This document shows, in pieces, positions 44,190 through 53,319 of a stretch of DNA of 64,000 nucleotides; within the stretch, counting starts at the first letter, position 1, and every line of letters starts with the position of its first letter. The notes beneath the pieces were generated by a model. It did no database searches, was not told the DNA's origin, and saw nothing but the letters and a program-made list of their open reading frames with translations. This DNA is from Owenweeksia sp965229445 (GTDB lineage: Bacteria > Bacteroidota > Bacteroidia > Flavobacteriales > Schleiferiaceae): positions 3,410,001 through 3,474,000 of the forward strand of contig OZ245876.1 in NCBI GenBank assembly GCA_965229445.1. Reading direction: 5' to 3'. A program made the translations under genes and the position numbers.

Positions 44190-45857
44190 TTAACCATGAC
44201 TGGCTTCGATCAACAGCTGGGTATAATCTGTCGTAGGATTCTTAAACACCTCTTCTGCAATGCCTTCTTCTTGCTTTTCGCCCTGATTCAAGACGATCAG
44301 GCGATCACAGAAATACTTGACAACGGCGAGATCATGTGAGATAAACAAGAAAGTGAGCTTGAACTCGTCTTTCAGGTCATTCAGCAGGTTGAGGATTTGC
44401 GCCTGGACTGAGACATCCAGCGCGCTGACGGACTCATCACAAACGATAAACTCGGGGTTCACCGCCAGGGCTCTGGCAATGCCTATTCTCTGTCGCTGAC
44501 CTCCACTAAACTCATGAGGATACCGGTTAAATTGCTCTTTCTCCAGTCCAACCCTCAACAATAAATCCAGCGCCTTCTTATTCCGCTTAGGCTGATCCAA
44601 ATTTTTCTGACCGATCATGGCTTCCGCAATGGAATCTCCAATCCGTATCCTTGGGTTTAGCGAAGAATAAGGATCTTGAAATATTATCTGGATCTTTCGA
44701 TGAAGTTGACGCCATTCAGCCTTGCCAGCCTTCGTAATGTCTTTACCCTGATATATTACCTGCCCAGTAGATGCTTTCTCCAGGCCACACAGAATCCTTC
44801 CCAGGGTAGTCTTGCCACTGCCGGACTCTCCCACGAGTCCGAGGCTTTCACCGGGATAGATCTTCAAATCCAATTTTTTTACCGCTTGCACTTCTTCCGT
44901 CTTGGACCACAGTGATCTCTTTCCCCCAAATAGTTTACTTAGGTCCTTCACCTCGAGTAAGGGTTTGTCATTCATGAGGCTCTTAGCGTGTTCTATTCTG
45001 TGGTGAGACTGAATTAATTTCAATTTAGGTCGGTGTCCTTCATGGTAATCTGCAATCACCGGCAATCGCTCAAAATAAGTATCTGGAGTGGGTCGGCAAG
45101 CCAGCAAACCTCTGGTATAATCCTGTTTAGGATGGGTGAAAAGCTCCCCTGTTGCTCCGAATTCTACTTGAATCCCTTTCTGCATCACCAAGGTTTCGTC
45201 TGCGATGCGGTTAACCACGCCCAGGTCATGACTTATAAAGATCATGCCCATGCCGTATTCCCTGATCAGACCTGCCAACAGATCGAGGATACTCTGTTGT
45301 ACCGTGGCATCAAGCGCTGTCGTAGGCTCGTCTGCTATTAGAAGTTTTGGTTGCAAGGCGATGGCCATCGCTATAACCACGCGTTGCTTTTGTCCGCCAC
45401 TTATTTGATGGGGATAACTGTGGTAAATACTTTCGGGGCGCGGCAACTCTACTTTTTTAAACAATTCGATTACCTGCTTGCGTGCTTTGCTGCGTGCCAG
45501 ACCTCTTCTTCCCAGCAACATTTCCTCTACCTGCTTACCGCATTTCATGCTTGGATTGAGGGCTGTCATGGGTTCCTGAAATATCATAGCAATCTCAGAA
45601 CCCCGAATGTTCTGCATTTCAGGCTCCCTAAGCTTTAATAGATTTTTTCCATTGAATAAAATTTTACCACTGACTTGAAGTGCGGGAGGAAGCAAGCCCA
45701 TGATAGCCAGAGAGCTCAATGATTTACCGGAGCCTGACTCGCCCACAATGGCCAATATTTTACCCGCCTTAAGTCGCAAATCCAGCCGGTCAACCAGCGT
45801 CGCTTCCCCCGACTTTACACTTAGATCTATAAGTTCTAATAAATTCCCTTCAGGCAT
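44190..45857 (-). CDS. Fused two-domain peptide/nickel-type ABC ATPase (YejF/DppDF-like)
   Basis: 555 aa with two complete ATPase domains. Domain 1 (about 5-265): Walker A GESGSGKSLS, signature ISGGQKQR, Walker B LLIADEPT, followed by an oligopeptide-type C-terminal stretch LLACRPTPD. Domain 2 (about 300-555): GESGSGKTTLG, FSGGQRQR, Walker B FIVCDESVSALD. This fusion is known in YejF-like ATPases of peptide importers. No matching permease or binding protein is in the window, so it is an orphan here. It overlaps the exonuclease gene by 8 bp. Confidence 0.93.
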   Translation of the reverse strand: MPEGNLLELIDLSVKSGEATLVDRLDLRLKAGKILAIVGESGSGKSLSSLAIMGLLPPALQVSGKILFNGKNLLKLREPEMQNIRGSEIAMIFQEPMTALNPSMKCGKQVEEMLLGRRGLARSKARKQVIELFKKVELPRPESIYHSYPHQISGGQKQRVVIAMAIALQPKLLIADEPTTALDATVQQSILDLLAGLIREYGMGMIFISHDLGVVNRIADETLVMQKGIQVEFGATGELFTHPKQDYTRGLLACRPTPDTYFERLPVIADYHEGHRPKLKLIQSHHRIEHAKSLMNDKPLLEVKDLSKLFGGKRSLWSKTEEVQAVKKLDLKIYPGESLGLVGESGSGKTTLGRILCGLEKASTGQVIYQGKDITKAGKAEWRQLHRKIQIIFQDPYSSLNPRIRIGDSIAEAMIGQKNLDQPKRNKKALDLLLRVGLEKEQFNRYPHEFSGGQRQRIGIARALAVNPEFIVCDESVSALDVSVQAQILNLLNDLKDEFKLTFLFISHDLAVVKYFCDRLIVLNQGEKQEEGIAEEVFKNPTTDYTQLLIEASHG

Positions 45858-46569
45858 CAGCGATTCTTATTTCATGTTCTTCCAGGTCGGGTAGCATCTC
45901 CATTCTTAAGAACACCCTGGCCAGGCTAATAGTGTCCTTCTGGCAATAATTAACGATCCGATCCAAATCCTTTTCTTGCCAATAAACCTCTCCCACCATA
46001 CTGCCATCAATATCATCTTTTGGGGTAGGTATCCCAAATAGAGCCGTTAAAAGCTTCAAGCTGGTGTATTTCTTTCGATCACCAAATTTCCACATTTCCA
46101 TCGTATCCAGATGCTGCACTTCCCAGGGTTTAGCGCCGCTTGTGTTCAAAGAATTTGGCAGTTTGACCTTATTCACGACCATTCTTCTCGCCAGGTACGG
46201 AAAGTCGAACTCCTTACCATTGTGAGCGCAAAGCTTATAATCACGAAAATGACGGTTCAACATATCTGCAAAAGCTTGCAAGAGCAGTTTCTCGTCATCA
46301 CCGGCAAAACTCCTCACCCTCAGTTGTCTTCCACCTTGGTTGACAAGAAATGCACAGGAAATGCAAACTATTTTCCCAAATTCAGCCATAATCGCTGCGC
46401 GTTTTGGGTAAAAGGCTTCTGCAGACTCGTCATCTGCGCGAATAAACTTGGATTTTTCGTCCCACAATGCTTGCCAGGTAGCATCTAGGTCACTGTGCTT
46501 ATCTGCCTGACTGACGGTTTCAATATCGAGAAAAAGTACTTCTTCCGGATTATTTTTGTAGAGTGGCAT
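45850..46569 (-). CDS. PolB-like 3'-5' exonuclease (DEDDy, DnaQ superfamily)
   Basis: 239 aa. Exo motifs: I FLDIETVS (Asp-x-Glu), II HNGKEFDFPYLARR (Asp), III YCQKDTISLARVFLR, with Tyr and Asp in the YxxxD arrangement of the DEDDy group. The family is annotated as a predicted exonuclease related to the PolB proofreading domain but without a polymerase. Substrate is not defined; a role in DNA repair or nucleic acid turnover is likely. It lies 11 bp after the agmatinase-like gene and overlaps the ABC ATPase gene by 8 bp. Confidence 0.87.
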   Translation of the reverse strand: MPLYKNNPEEVLFLDIETVSQADKHSDLDATWQALWDEKSKFIRADDESAEAFYPKRAAIMAEFGKIVCISCAFLVNQGGRQLRVRSFAGDDEKLLLQAFADMLNRHFRDYKLCAHNGKEFDFPYLARRMVVNKVKLPNSLNTSGAKPWEVQHLDTMEMWKFGDRKKYTSLKLLTALFGIPTPKDDIDGSMVGEVYWQEKDLDRIVNYCQKDTISLARVFLRMEMLPDLEEHEIRIADA

Positions 46570-46580
46570 AATCCCTTGTA

Positions 46581-47630
46581 TTAGTTCTCATTTGACAATG
46601 CCATTAAGTTGCACAATCGGTACAATAATCGCGCACCTACATTCTGATTCCAGCTATGGCCCTCTTTGGGCGAGACTTCCGAAATATCTGCACCAATAAT
46701 CTTCTTTCCGTTGTCTACGGCCATCTTGATCAGAAACAATATTTCTTCCATTTCAAATCCCCCCGGAACCGGAGTACCGGTATCCGGACATAAATAAGGG
46801 CTTAAGCCATCGATATCAAAGCTCACATAAATTTGTCCGGGCAAACCCGATACCATCTCCTGGCAAAGGGAAGACCAACTTTCTCCTTCATATTGACGGT
46901 GCTTTATGTCCTGATCAAAATAGCATTTCACTCTCGATTCATTTTGGATACAATCGAACTCTTCTTCACAGTAATCACGTACCCCAACCTGGGTAATATT
47001 TGAAACCTGAGTGATATCCAGGGCGTTCTTCATGATGGATGCATGGGAGTAACGCAAACCTTCATAATTCAGCCTAAGATCCGCATGAGCGTCAATCTGA
47101 AGAATTCCAAAACTTTCGTTTCGATCCGCCAGCGCCTTCATAAATCCGAGTGGTGTACTATGATCACCTCCTAGCAAAATCACTCGCTTTCCCTCATCCA
47201 GAAGCGCATTGCTTTGCTTCCTCACCCACTCCACCATTGCTTCACAGAGTTCATTTAATTCTGATAGATCAGGTTGGGTATCAAGCGATGCCTGATGGCT
47301 CTCTGAAATCATTTTATAAGCTCGCCTGGCTGCAATTCCCATATCACTTAACTCTCCATCTATCGCGGCCATATAAATTCCCCGTTGCCATGCCTTCGCT
47401 AAATATGGATCAAATAAGTCTACTTGAGAGGATACCTCGAGAATGGCGCTTGGGGCACGAGCAGTGCCAGATTCAAAAGAAACAGTAGCTTCCCAGGGCA
47501 CTGGCAATACTACGGTTTCCGATTCTGCATAGGTAAAAGGCAATCCAAAAAGATTATCTGTAGCCGCGGCAGCGTTAGGATCGAAGCGATCAATCTTCTC
47601 TTGTTTACTCAAAGCGTTGACTTTATGCAT
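46581..47630 (-). CDS. Agmatinase/formimidoylglutamase-family ureohydrolase
   Basis: 349 aa from ATG 47630 (an ATG at 47654 would overlap the previous gene further and add eight residues). The ureohydrolase metal-binding motifs are intact: GGDHS, DAHADL and SFDIDGLSP, with the C-terminal ADISEVSP. An agmatinase would turn agmatine into putrescine plus urea; in the Bacteroidota the arginine decarboxylase that makes agmatine (53320-54732) is in this window too. The longer N-terminus (about 60 residues before the arginase core) differs from E. coli SpeB, so formimidoylglutamase or guanidinobutyrase is not excluded. Confidence 0.87.
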   Translation of the reverse strand: MHKVNALSKQEKIDRFDPNAAAATDNLFGLPFTYAESETVVLPVPWEATVSFESGTARAPSAILEVSSQVDLFDPYLAKAWQRGIYMAAIDGELSDMGIAARRAYKMISESHQASLDTQPDLSELNELCEAMVEWVRKQSNALLDEGKRVILLGGDHSTPLGFMKALADRNESFGILQIDAHADLRLNYEGLRYSHASIMKNALDITQVSNITQVGVRDYCEEEFDCIQNESRVKCYFDQDIKHRQYEGESWSSLCQEMVSGLPGQIYVSFDIDGLSPYLCPDTGTPVPGGFEMEEILFLIKMAVDNGKKIIGADISEVSPKEGHSWNQNVGARLLYRLCNLMALSNEN

Positions 47631-47635
47631 GCAAT

Positions 47636-50245
47636 TTAGGGGCTTAAAACACAAGTGCCGCGCTGTAGCGACCTCTTTTCATTAACATTGAAACTCTCAA
47701 ATACTATGATGTAGATTCCAGACTTGCATCTTCTGCCCTCCGTGTTTGTTCCATCCCAAAACAATATTCCTTCGCTACCAAGAATCATCTGTTCAGCCAG
47801 AATGCGCACAAGTTGTCCCTCGAGTGTGCGAATGCTGATCTTACCTATCTCTCCGGCTCTGGCAGATGAATACTGAATAGACAACAGATCCTTATAACCA
47901 TCCATATTGGGACTAAATGTCTTAGGGCTTATTCTAAGTTTAATTACTGGCTCGTGTACAACCCGTTGGCTGTTGTGGTAACCCGGTGTGGCAAATCCGG
48001 AGGTAGTTGAAGCACTATGCCAGTTCATATTGGATTGAGAATCTAAGTTACTGCTCAGCCGCTCCAGGCTAACCCCTTTTGCATCGTTTATCAGAGCATG
48101 GTGCATATCCTCTGAGTAGAACAAATAATCAAGTGTTTGTAATGCCGAAGATGCCAAGGCTATACTGCCCTTCTCATCTGGCATAGACGGCATCTTAGCC
48201 ACTTGTAAATGAGGCATTCCTGCAGATTGAGGGTATTGATCAATAAGCAAATCAGGGTTTTCCGAAAGGCATAAATACCTATGAGGAAGGAGCAATTGAG
48301 ACTTAGATGCTACAGCTTCCGGGTGGGTTAGAACCTTAAAAACAGAATCGTAGTTGCCCAGGTTTAAGCGAGAAAGATCCAGGATCTTGTTAGAACAATT
48401 TAAAAGCTCCACAAAATCAGTACCTCCAGTATGGGGGTTAAAGAGTATTTCATTGATAACGATATCTCCCGCTTCGGCTGGTTGAGGGAGTCCAAAAAGC
48501 ACGGAATCCGAGCGTAATGGCTCATGGTTGCAATCCACGAATTCCGGGCTGAACCTAATACGATACAACAGGCCAGAACTTAGCTGCTGCTCAAAACTCA
48601 GATTAAGCAGGTGGGGTTTATCATGGAGCCAGGTGAGCCTTTTTACTTGAATATCGGGGGTAATCGTGATGACATCTTCCAGATTCTGAGCATACCCATT
48701 TATGGGTACTGAAAATTGAATGCTAAGGCTATCATAGGCATGCAGAATCACAGATTCTATTTCCGCTTGAGGCTGCCTAAACTGATTGGAATCTAGCGAG
48801 TTAATTCGGCCGGGAGTTCCGCCATTAAGATCATTGGAAGCAGCCCAATTAGCCGGATTATCGCAGTGCGCATGTGGATTTATCCTCTCCAAAGACCAAC
48901 CACCATGAGCTTTTAATTGGTTGTGATAATAAGAATCCTCGTAGGAAACCAGGGAGATAATCTTTCCGGAATCATCAACCAAACTAACCGTAGAACCGGA
49001 GTTGCTCAAGGCATTGGACGGCAAATCGATTCCGAGTGTTGGCAGGCTATCCCCAAATTCTGAAATTTCGTCGATCCCTGCAATTAGCGTGTAGCCCGCT
49101 GAATCCAATCTCAGATCCGGTAACTCAAACTCACGGTGGCCTATGTTTAATTGCCAATTCTTAAGGTCTAGAGGCCAGGGAAGGGTATTATGAAGTTCAA
49201 TATATTCAAGCTCGGGTAAGTTGCTGGGAGGAATGCCCACCGATGGCGATGGATCTACCATCATTTCATTGATTAGAACATCCCCATAGCCCAGGAGGTT
49301 GTATCTGAGGTTTAGCACAGTGTCCAGTCCATTGCCTGCAACATCGGCTACGGAAGATATACTAAGCAGGTATAATTCTTTGGGAGTCATAGCTATACTT
49401 AACTCAACAGCAACCTGATTACTCCCCAAATAGTGTACATTGCTTATCATCCTTCCTTGAGAAAGCTGATAATTAGCGGGGTTTACACATGAATTTGTAT
49501 CCATAGACTCATTGAATTGAATGATGATATGGGTGGAGTCTAGTGCATAGACAGAGCTAATTTTTGGTGCCACAGAATCAACGTAAAACATTCCCGATAA
49601 AACAAAATCATCAAAGAAAAACTTATCCGCACGGGTTTTGGTGTAATGCGGATTCAAGCCAAAAAAGGCAGTCGCTTTGATATCGGTGTCCACTACACTT
49701 AGTATGACTTGGAAATTACCATTTCCGGACGTATCAGCAGAAATGGTCCATAAACTTTGTGCATCACGGGTAACCTTCACCGTCAGTTCCACTAACTTTT
49801 TATCCAACCAACCTGGGGCTGATTGTCCGAGTAAAGATTTTTGATTACCAAGCTGTTTGTAAAAGCTGATATGATCGTTGGTAGTTCCACCCAAACTGAC
49901 AAAATAGGCATTGAGAGGAGCCTGGAAATCTCGCTGATCACTCATGAGATATACCCGTAAATAATTAGAACTTGAAGGGTTAAACGACATGCGACAATAC
50001 CATTGCCAACTGGCTTTTTGAGAAATGGGGGAGGCTAGCGACAGATATCTGGATCCGGCGACACTATCCGTTAATTGAAGCTCGCCCAAGGCTGAAACCC
50101 TGAAGAAGCTTGTGTCTCCTAACCAAGATGGGTTTTGCCAATGATTTCCATCGACAAAATCATCGGTAATTTGAATTTGTGCATGCAAACCAATACCTGT
50201 TAGCAGTATCAAGCGCAAGGCCATCCTCAATCTTACAATAAACAT
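47636..50245 (-). CDS. Secreted lamin-tail-domain surface protein with CHU/FlgD-like C-terminus
   Basis: 869 aa. Signal peptide within residues 1-22 (LTGIGLHAQ); ATG at 50224 (eighth residue) is also plausible. A beta-rich N-terminal part (about 25-225) is followed by a Big-5/Ig-like domain (ALDSTHIIIQFNESMDTNS), a lamin-tail domain (INEMMVDPSPSVGI to about 460), a second Ig-like unit, a second lamin-tail unit (VINEILFNPHTGGTDFVELL) and a C-terminal FlgD/CHU-like unit (FSPNMDGYKDLLSIQYS, DGTNTEGRRCKSGIYI). Such tails are used by type IX secretion or cell-surface attachment in Bacteroidota. First gene of the minus run leading into the agmatinase-like, exonuclease and ABC genes. Confidence 0.85.
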   Translation of the reverse strand: MFIVRLRMALRLILLTGIGLHAQIQITDDFVDGNHWQNPSWLGDTSFFRVSALGELQLTDSVAGSRYLSLASPISQKASWQWYCRMSFNPSSSNYLRVYLMSDQRDFQAPLNAYFVSLGGTTNDHISFYKQLGNQKSLLGQSAPGWLDKKLVELTVKVTRDAQSLWTISADTSGNGNFQVILSVVDTDIKATAFFGLNPHYTKTRADKFFFDDFVLSGMFYVDSVAPKISSVYALDSTHIIIQFNESMDTNSCVNPANYQLSQGRMISNVHYLGSNQVAVELSIAMTPKELYLLSISSVADVAGNGLDTVLNLRYNLLGYGDVLINEMMVDPSPSVGIPPSNLPELEYIELHNTLPWPLDLKNWQLNIGHREFELPDLRLDSAGYTLIAGIDEISEFGDSLPTLGIDLPSNALSNSGSTVSLVDDSGKIISLVSYEDSYYHNQLKAHGGWSLERINPHAHCDNPANWAASNDLNGGTPGRINSLDSNQFRQPQAEIESVILHAYDSLSIQFSVPINGYAQNLEDVITITPDIQVKRLTWLHDKPHLLNLSFEQQLSSGLLYRIRFSPEFVDCNHEPLRSDSVLFGLPQPAEAGDIVINEILFNPHTGGTDFVELLNCSNKILDLSRLNLGNYDSVFKVLTHPEAVASKSQLLLPHRYLCLSENPDLLIDQYPQSAGMPHLQVAKMPSMPDEKGSIALASSALQTLDYLFYSEDMHHALINDAKGVSLERLSSNLDSQSNMNWHSASTTSGFATPGYHNSQRVVHEPVIKLRISPKTFSPNMDGYKDLLSIQYSSARAGEIGKISIRTLEGQLVRILAEQMILGSEGILFWDGTNTEGRRCKSGIYIIVFESFNVNEKRSLQRGTCVLSP

Positions 50246-50252
50246 AACTTTG
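50245..50252 (+). promoter_or_regulatory. -7 box of asd
   Basis: TAACTTTG, an exact TAnnTTTG box, 42 bp before the asd ATG. It overlaps the first base of the divergent surface-protein gene, so the two 5' ends are close. Confidence 0.5.
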
Positions 50253-50294
50253 CTTGTTCTATTTATACATTAAGTTATTGCAGGAATAGGTCTT

Positions 50295-51269
50295 ATGCGA
50301 ATTGCAATTGTTGGAGCTACCGGTTTAGTTGGTAGAGAGATGCTTCGAGTTATTGAACAGAGAAATCTGCCTGTGGATGAAATCATTCCCGTGGCTTCGA
50401 AAAACTCGCTTGGCAGCAAGGTTCCGTTTAAAGGAGAGGAGCTTGGCTGCATCAGTATCGATGAAGCTATTAAAGCCAAACCTGAGCTTGCCCTTTTTTC
50501 AGCCGGTGGTGAGGTATCAAAAAGAGAAGCACCGCGATTTGCCGAAGCTGGTATTCAGGTTATAGACAATTCATCCGCCTGGAGAATGGATCCCAATGTA
50601 AAGCTGGTGGTGCCGGAAATCAATGGTACCATCCTAACCAAGCAGGATATGATCATTGCCAATCCCAATTGTTCTACCATTCAATTAGTGATGGTGTTAC
50701 ACCCATTAAATCTGAAGTATGGCATTAAGCGGGTAGTGGTTAGCACCTATCAAAGTATTACTGGTACTGGGGTGAAGGCAGTCCGCCAGTTGGAAGCGGA
50801 AAGATCCGGTCAAAAAGCAGTGCCTGCCTATCCCTATCCTATCGATGGCAATTGCCTGCCTCACTGTGATGATTTTTCGGACCAGGCGTATACCAAAGAA
50901 GAGCTGAAATTGACCAGAGAAACCGTAAAGATTTTAAATGATGAAAGGGTAAGGGTTACCGCTACGGCCGTGCGTGTACCGGTGATGGGCGGTCATTCTG
51001 AGAGTGTGAATATAGAGTTTGAGAAGGAATTTCACACCAGTGACGTTCGCAAACTACTAGCTGAGCAACCTGGCGTGGTGGTTCAGGATCAGCCAGATTT
51101 GAACATCTACCCAATGCCGCTCTATGCAAAAGGTAAAGACGAGGTATTTGTGGGGCGCATCAGAAGAGATTTATCACAGGTGAATACCCTGAATTGTTGG
51201 ATTGTTTCTGATAACTTACGAAAAGGAGCTGCTACCAATGCCGTGCAAATTGCGGAGCTTTTACTTTAA
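50295..51269 (+). CDS. asd: Aspartate-semialdehyde dehydrogenase
   Basis: Reduces aspartyl phosphate to aspartate semialdehyde, shared by lysine/diaminopimelate, threonine and methionine synthesis. 324 aa: NADP-binding GATGLVGREML, SAGGEVSKR, catalytic Cys126 in NPNCSTIQ, substrate Arg region and the general-base His in GGHSESVNIEF. Complete and of normal length. The ATG is preceded by an exact -7 box; msrA follows about 106 bp downstream. Between them a perfect 10-bp palindrome (TAAGCGCTTA, 51278-51287) follows the stop. Confidence 0.97.
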   Translation: MRIAIVGATGLVGREMLRVIEQRNLPVDEIIPVASKNSLGSKVPFKGEELGCISIDEAIKAKPELALFSAGGEVSKREAPRFAEAGIQVIDNSSAWRMDPNVKLVVPEINGTILTKQDMIIANPNCSTIQLVMVLHPLNLKYGIKRVVVSTYQSITGTGVKAVRQLEAERSGQKAVPAYPYPIDGNCLPHCDDFSDQAYTKEELKLTRETVKILNDERVRVTATAVRVPVMGGHSESVNIEFEKEFHTSDVRKLLAEQPGVVVQDQPDLNIYPMPLYAKGKDEVFVGRIRRDLSQVNTLNCWIVSDNLRKGAATNAVQIAELLL

Positions 51270-51374
51270 TCGGTCTATAAGCGCTTACCACAGGCACACA
51301 ACTTTTTGGTCTCGCTTTTGTTAGGTACTGGAAGTAGAACGATGCCAGATGCACTAACTTCAAGCGTTTACAAA

Positions 51375-51935
51375 ATGAAAACATTCCTAACACTAATCAG
51401 TTTATCTTTAGCCATGAGCATGAATGCACAGGAAATTAACACGAACCAGCACTACGAGAGAGCCCTCTTTGCTTCGGGATGTTACTGGGGAACTGAATAC
51501 TACATGCAACAGGCTGAGGGAGTAATATCCACCTCAGTAGGATATACGGGTGGTCATGTTCCCAACCCCAGCTATAGAGAGGTTTGCACTGGAACAACTG
51601 GACATGCCGAAACAGTAGAAGTGATTTTTGACCCTACGAAGACCGACTTTGAAACATTGGCCAGATTGTTTTTTGAAACGCATGACCCTACTCAAATTGA
51701 CAGGCAAGGTCCCGACATTGGTACCCAGTATCGTTCAGGGATTTTCTATTTAAATGAAAAACAAAAGGAAATAGCAGAATCACTGGTAAAGGAATTGGAG
51801 GCCAAAGGCTACACAGTGGCTACTGAAATTACCAAAGCAGGATCCTTTTATAAGGAGCAGAAGGAATATCACCATGATTATTATCAAAAAACCGGTGGCA
51901 CTCCCTATTGTCATGCTTATACCAAGCGCTTTTAA
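51375..51935 (+). CDS. msrA: Exported peptide methionine sulfoxide reductase A
   Basis: Repairs oxidised Met (S-sulfoxide) in proteins. ATG at 51375 gives a 186-aa protein with a signal peptide (SLAMSMNAQ), so it should act outside the cytoplasm. The catalytic motif is GCYWGTE (Cys36); the family norm is GCFWG, with Tyr here. YTGGHVPNPSYREVCTGTTGHAE and the C-terminal HHDYYQKTGG follow. No MsrB partner is adjacent. It ends 9 bp from the convergent small acidic gene. Confidence 0.94.
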   Translation: MKTFLTLISLSLAMSMNAQEINTNQHYERALFASGCYWGTEYYMQQAEGVISTSVGYTGGHVPNPSYREVCTGTTGHAETVEVIFDPTKTDFETLARLFFETHDPTQIDRQGPDIGTQYRSGIFYLNEKQKEIAESLVKELEAKGYTVATEITKAGSFYKEQKEYHHDYYQKTGGTPYCHAYTKRF

Positions 51936-51944
51936 TCAGACAGA

Positions 51945-52268
51945 CTAATCGTCATCTGAAGTTTTATCCGCAATTTCATCAATCGGGATCTCCTTGGGCT
52001 CCGCAGATATTTCGTCGAGGTCTTCATCATCTAGAAATGCCTCGATCTTACGATCCATTTCCACACTTACTTTTATGAGGTATCGGGTATCCGCGGTTTC
52101 AAAAGGAACTGCCTTAACCGTTGCTCCTTGCGCGTTTTGAAACTTGATAATATCCTCATCATCATAACCATAAGGATATCTATCGGTAAAGATCTCCAGA
52201 ATGTCGGAAGTCACGTTCTTATAATCTACGATTACCCTTTTTTTATCTTGTTTGCCGGATGTGCTCAT
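51945..52268 (-). CDS. Small acidic conserved protein of unknown function
   Basis: 107 aa from ATG 52268. Core segment RVIVDYKNVTSDILEIF, then YPYGYDDEDIIKFQ and YLIKVSVEMDRKIEAF; the tail is very acidic (DEDLDEISAEPKEIPIDEI). I recall similar small proteins in other Bacteroidota with the same fold-like beginning, but no name applies. It is third in the arginine decarboxylase/deoxyhypusine-synthase-like run, 18 bp after the latter, so it could be linked to polyamine metabolism; that is inference. Confidence 0.78.
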   Translation of the reverse strand: MSTSGKQDKKRVIVDYKNVTSDILEIFTDRYPYGYDDEDIIKFQNAQGATVKAVPFETADTRYLIKVSVEMDRKIEAFLDDEDLDEISAEPKEIPIDEIADKTSDDD

Positions 52269-52286
52269 AATTAACAAAGTTTATCA

Positions 52287-53270
52287 TCAGTAATTCAGAA
52301 GCCATGCAAATATTAGCGGTGCCACGATAGTAGCGTCAGATTCAATTATAAAGCGAGGAGTGTCTACATCCAGCTTGCCCCAGGTAATTTTCTCATTGGG
52401 AACGGCACCAGAGTATGAGCCGTAACTGGTAGTTGAATCGGAGATTTGACAGAAGTAACTCCAGAAGGGGATCTCGTGCAATTCGAGATCCTGATAGAGC
52501 ATCGGCACTACACAAATGGGGAAGTCCCCCGCTATTCCTCCACCGATCTGAAAAAATCCTACCCCTCTGCCCTGACAGTTCTCCTGATACCAAGCTGCCA
52601 GGTATGTCATATATTCTATGCCGCTCTTTATGGTTGTGGGCTTCAACTCCTGTTTAATACAATAAGACGCAAAGATGTTCCCCATCGTACTATCCTCCCA
52701 CCCAGGGCAAATTATTGGCAGGTTTTTTTGTGCTGCTGCCAGCATCCAGGAATCTTCAGGCGGTATTTCATAGTACGGCTCCAAATCACCGCTAAGCAGC
52801 ATCTTGTACATAAACTCATGGGGAAGCATCCGTTCTCCACGGTCATTAGCTTCTTTCCACAATTTGAAAATATGCTTTTGAAGACGCCGAAAAGCTTCCT
52901 CCTCCGGAATACAGGTATCCGTTACCCGATTATACCCCTGATCCAGCAACTTACGCTCCTCTTCCGGACTTAAATCCCGGTAATTTGGCACCCGCTTATA
53001 ATGTTTATGTGCCACGAGGTTCATAATATCTTCTTCCAGGTTGGCTCCGGTGCAGGATATTGCATGCACCTTGTCCTGCCTGATCATTTCCGCCAGGGTC
53101 TTCCCTAGCTCAGCCGTACTCATAGCACCAGCCAACGTAATCATCATTTTACCTCCTGCCAACAGGTGTTCCTCATATGCTTTGGCTGCATCAAGTAATG
53201 ATGCCGCATTGAAATGGAGAAAGTATTCCTCCATAAACGACGAAACTTTATGGCGCGTAAGTGGACTCAT
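52287..53270 (-). CDS. Deoxyhypusine-synthase-family protein
   Basis: 327 aa from ATG 53270 (an ATG at 53279 adds three residues). The family includes eukaryotic DHS, which moves an aminobutyl group from spermidine to eIF5A, and homospermidine synthases. The active-site region ITWGKLDVDTPRFI has the Lys of human DHS Lys329 (here about 299), in GSYSGAVPNEKITWGK, close to the canonical GSDSGARPDEAVSWGK. Other motifs: SCTGANLEEDI and IGGGIAGDFPI. Bacteria lack eIF5A hypusine, so a homospermidine or related polyamine reaction is more likely. Encoded 49 bp after arginine decarboxylase. Confidence 0.88.
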   Translation of the reverse strand: MSPLTRHKVSSFMEEYFLHFNAASLLDAAKAYEEHLLAGGKMMITLAGAMSTAELGKTLAEMIRQDKVHAISCTGANLEEDIMNLVAHKHYKRVPNYRDLSPEEERKLLDQGYNRVTDTCIPEEEAFRRLQKHIFKLWKEANDRGERMLPHEFMYKMLLSGDLEPYYEIPPEDSWMLAAAQKNLPIICPGWEDSTMGNIFASYCIKQELKPTTIKSGIEYMTYLAAWYQENCQGRGVGFFQIGGGIAGDFPICVVPMLYQDLELHEIPFWSYFCQISDSTTSYGSYSGAVPNEKITWGKLDVDTPRFIIESDATIVAPLIFAWLLNY

Positions 53271-53319
53271 TATGTACATGCAAGTTTTGAAATTGGCACT
53301 TCAAATACAAGCACTTTTT

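Noticed and set aside
51278..51287. Perfect 10-bp palindrome TAAGCGCTTA after asd as a regulator site
   Set aside because: Too short and alone to assign; no promoter element is next to it.
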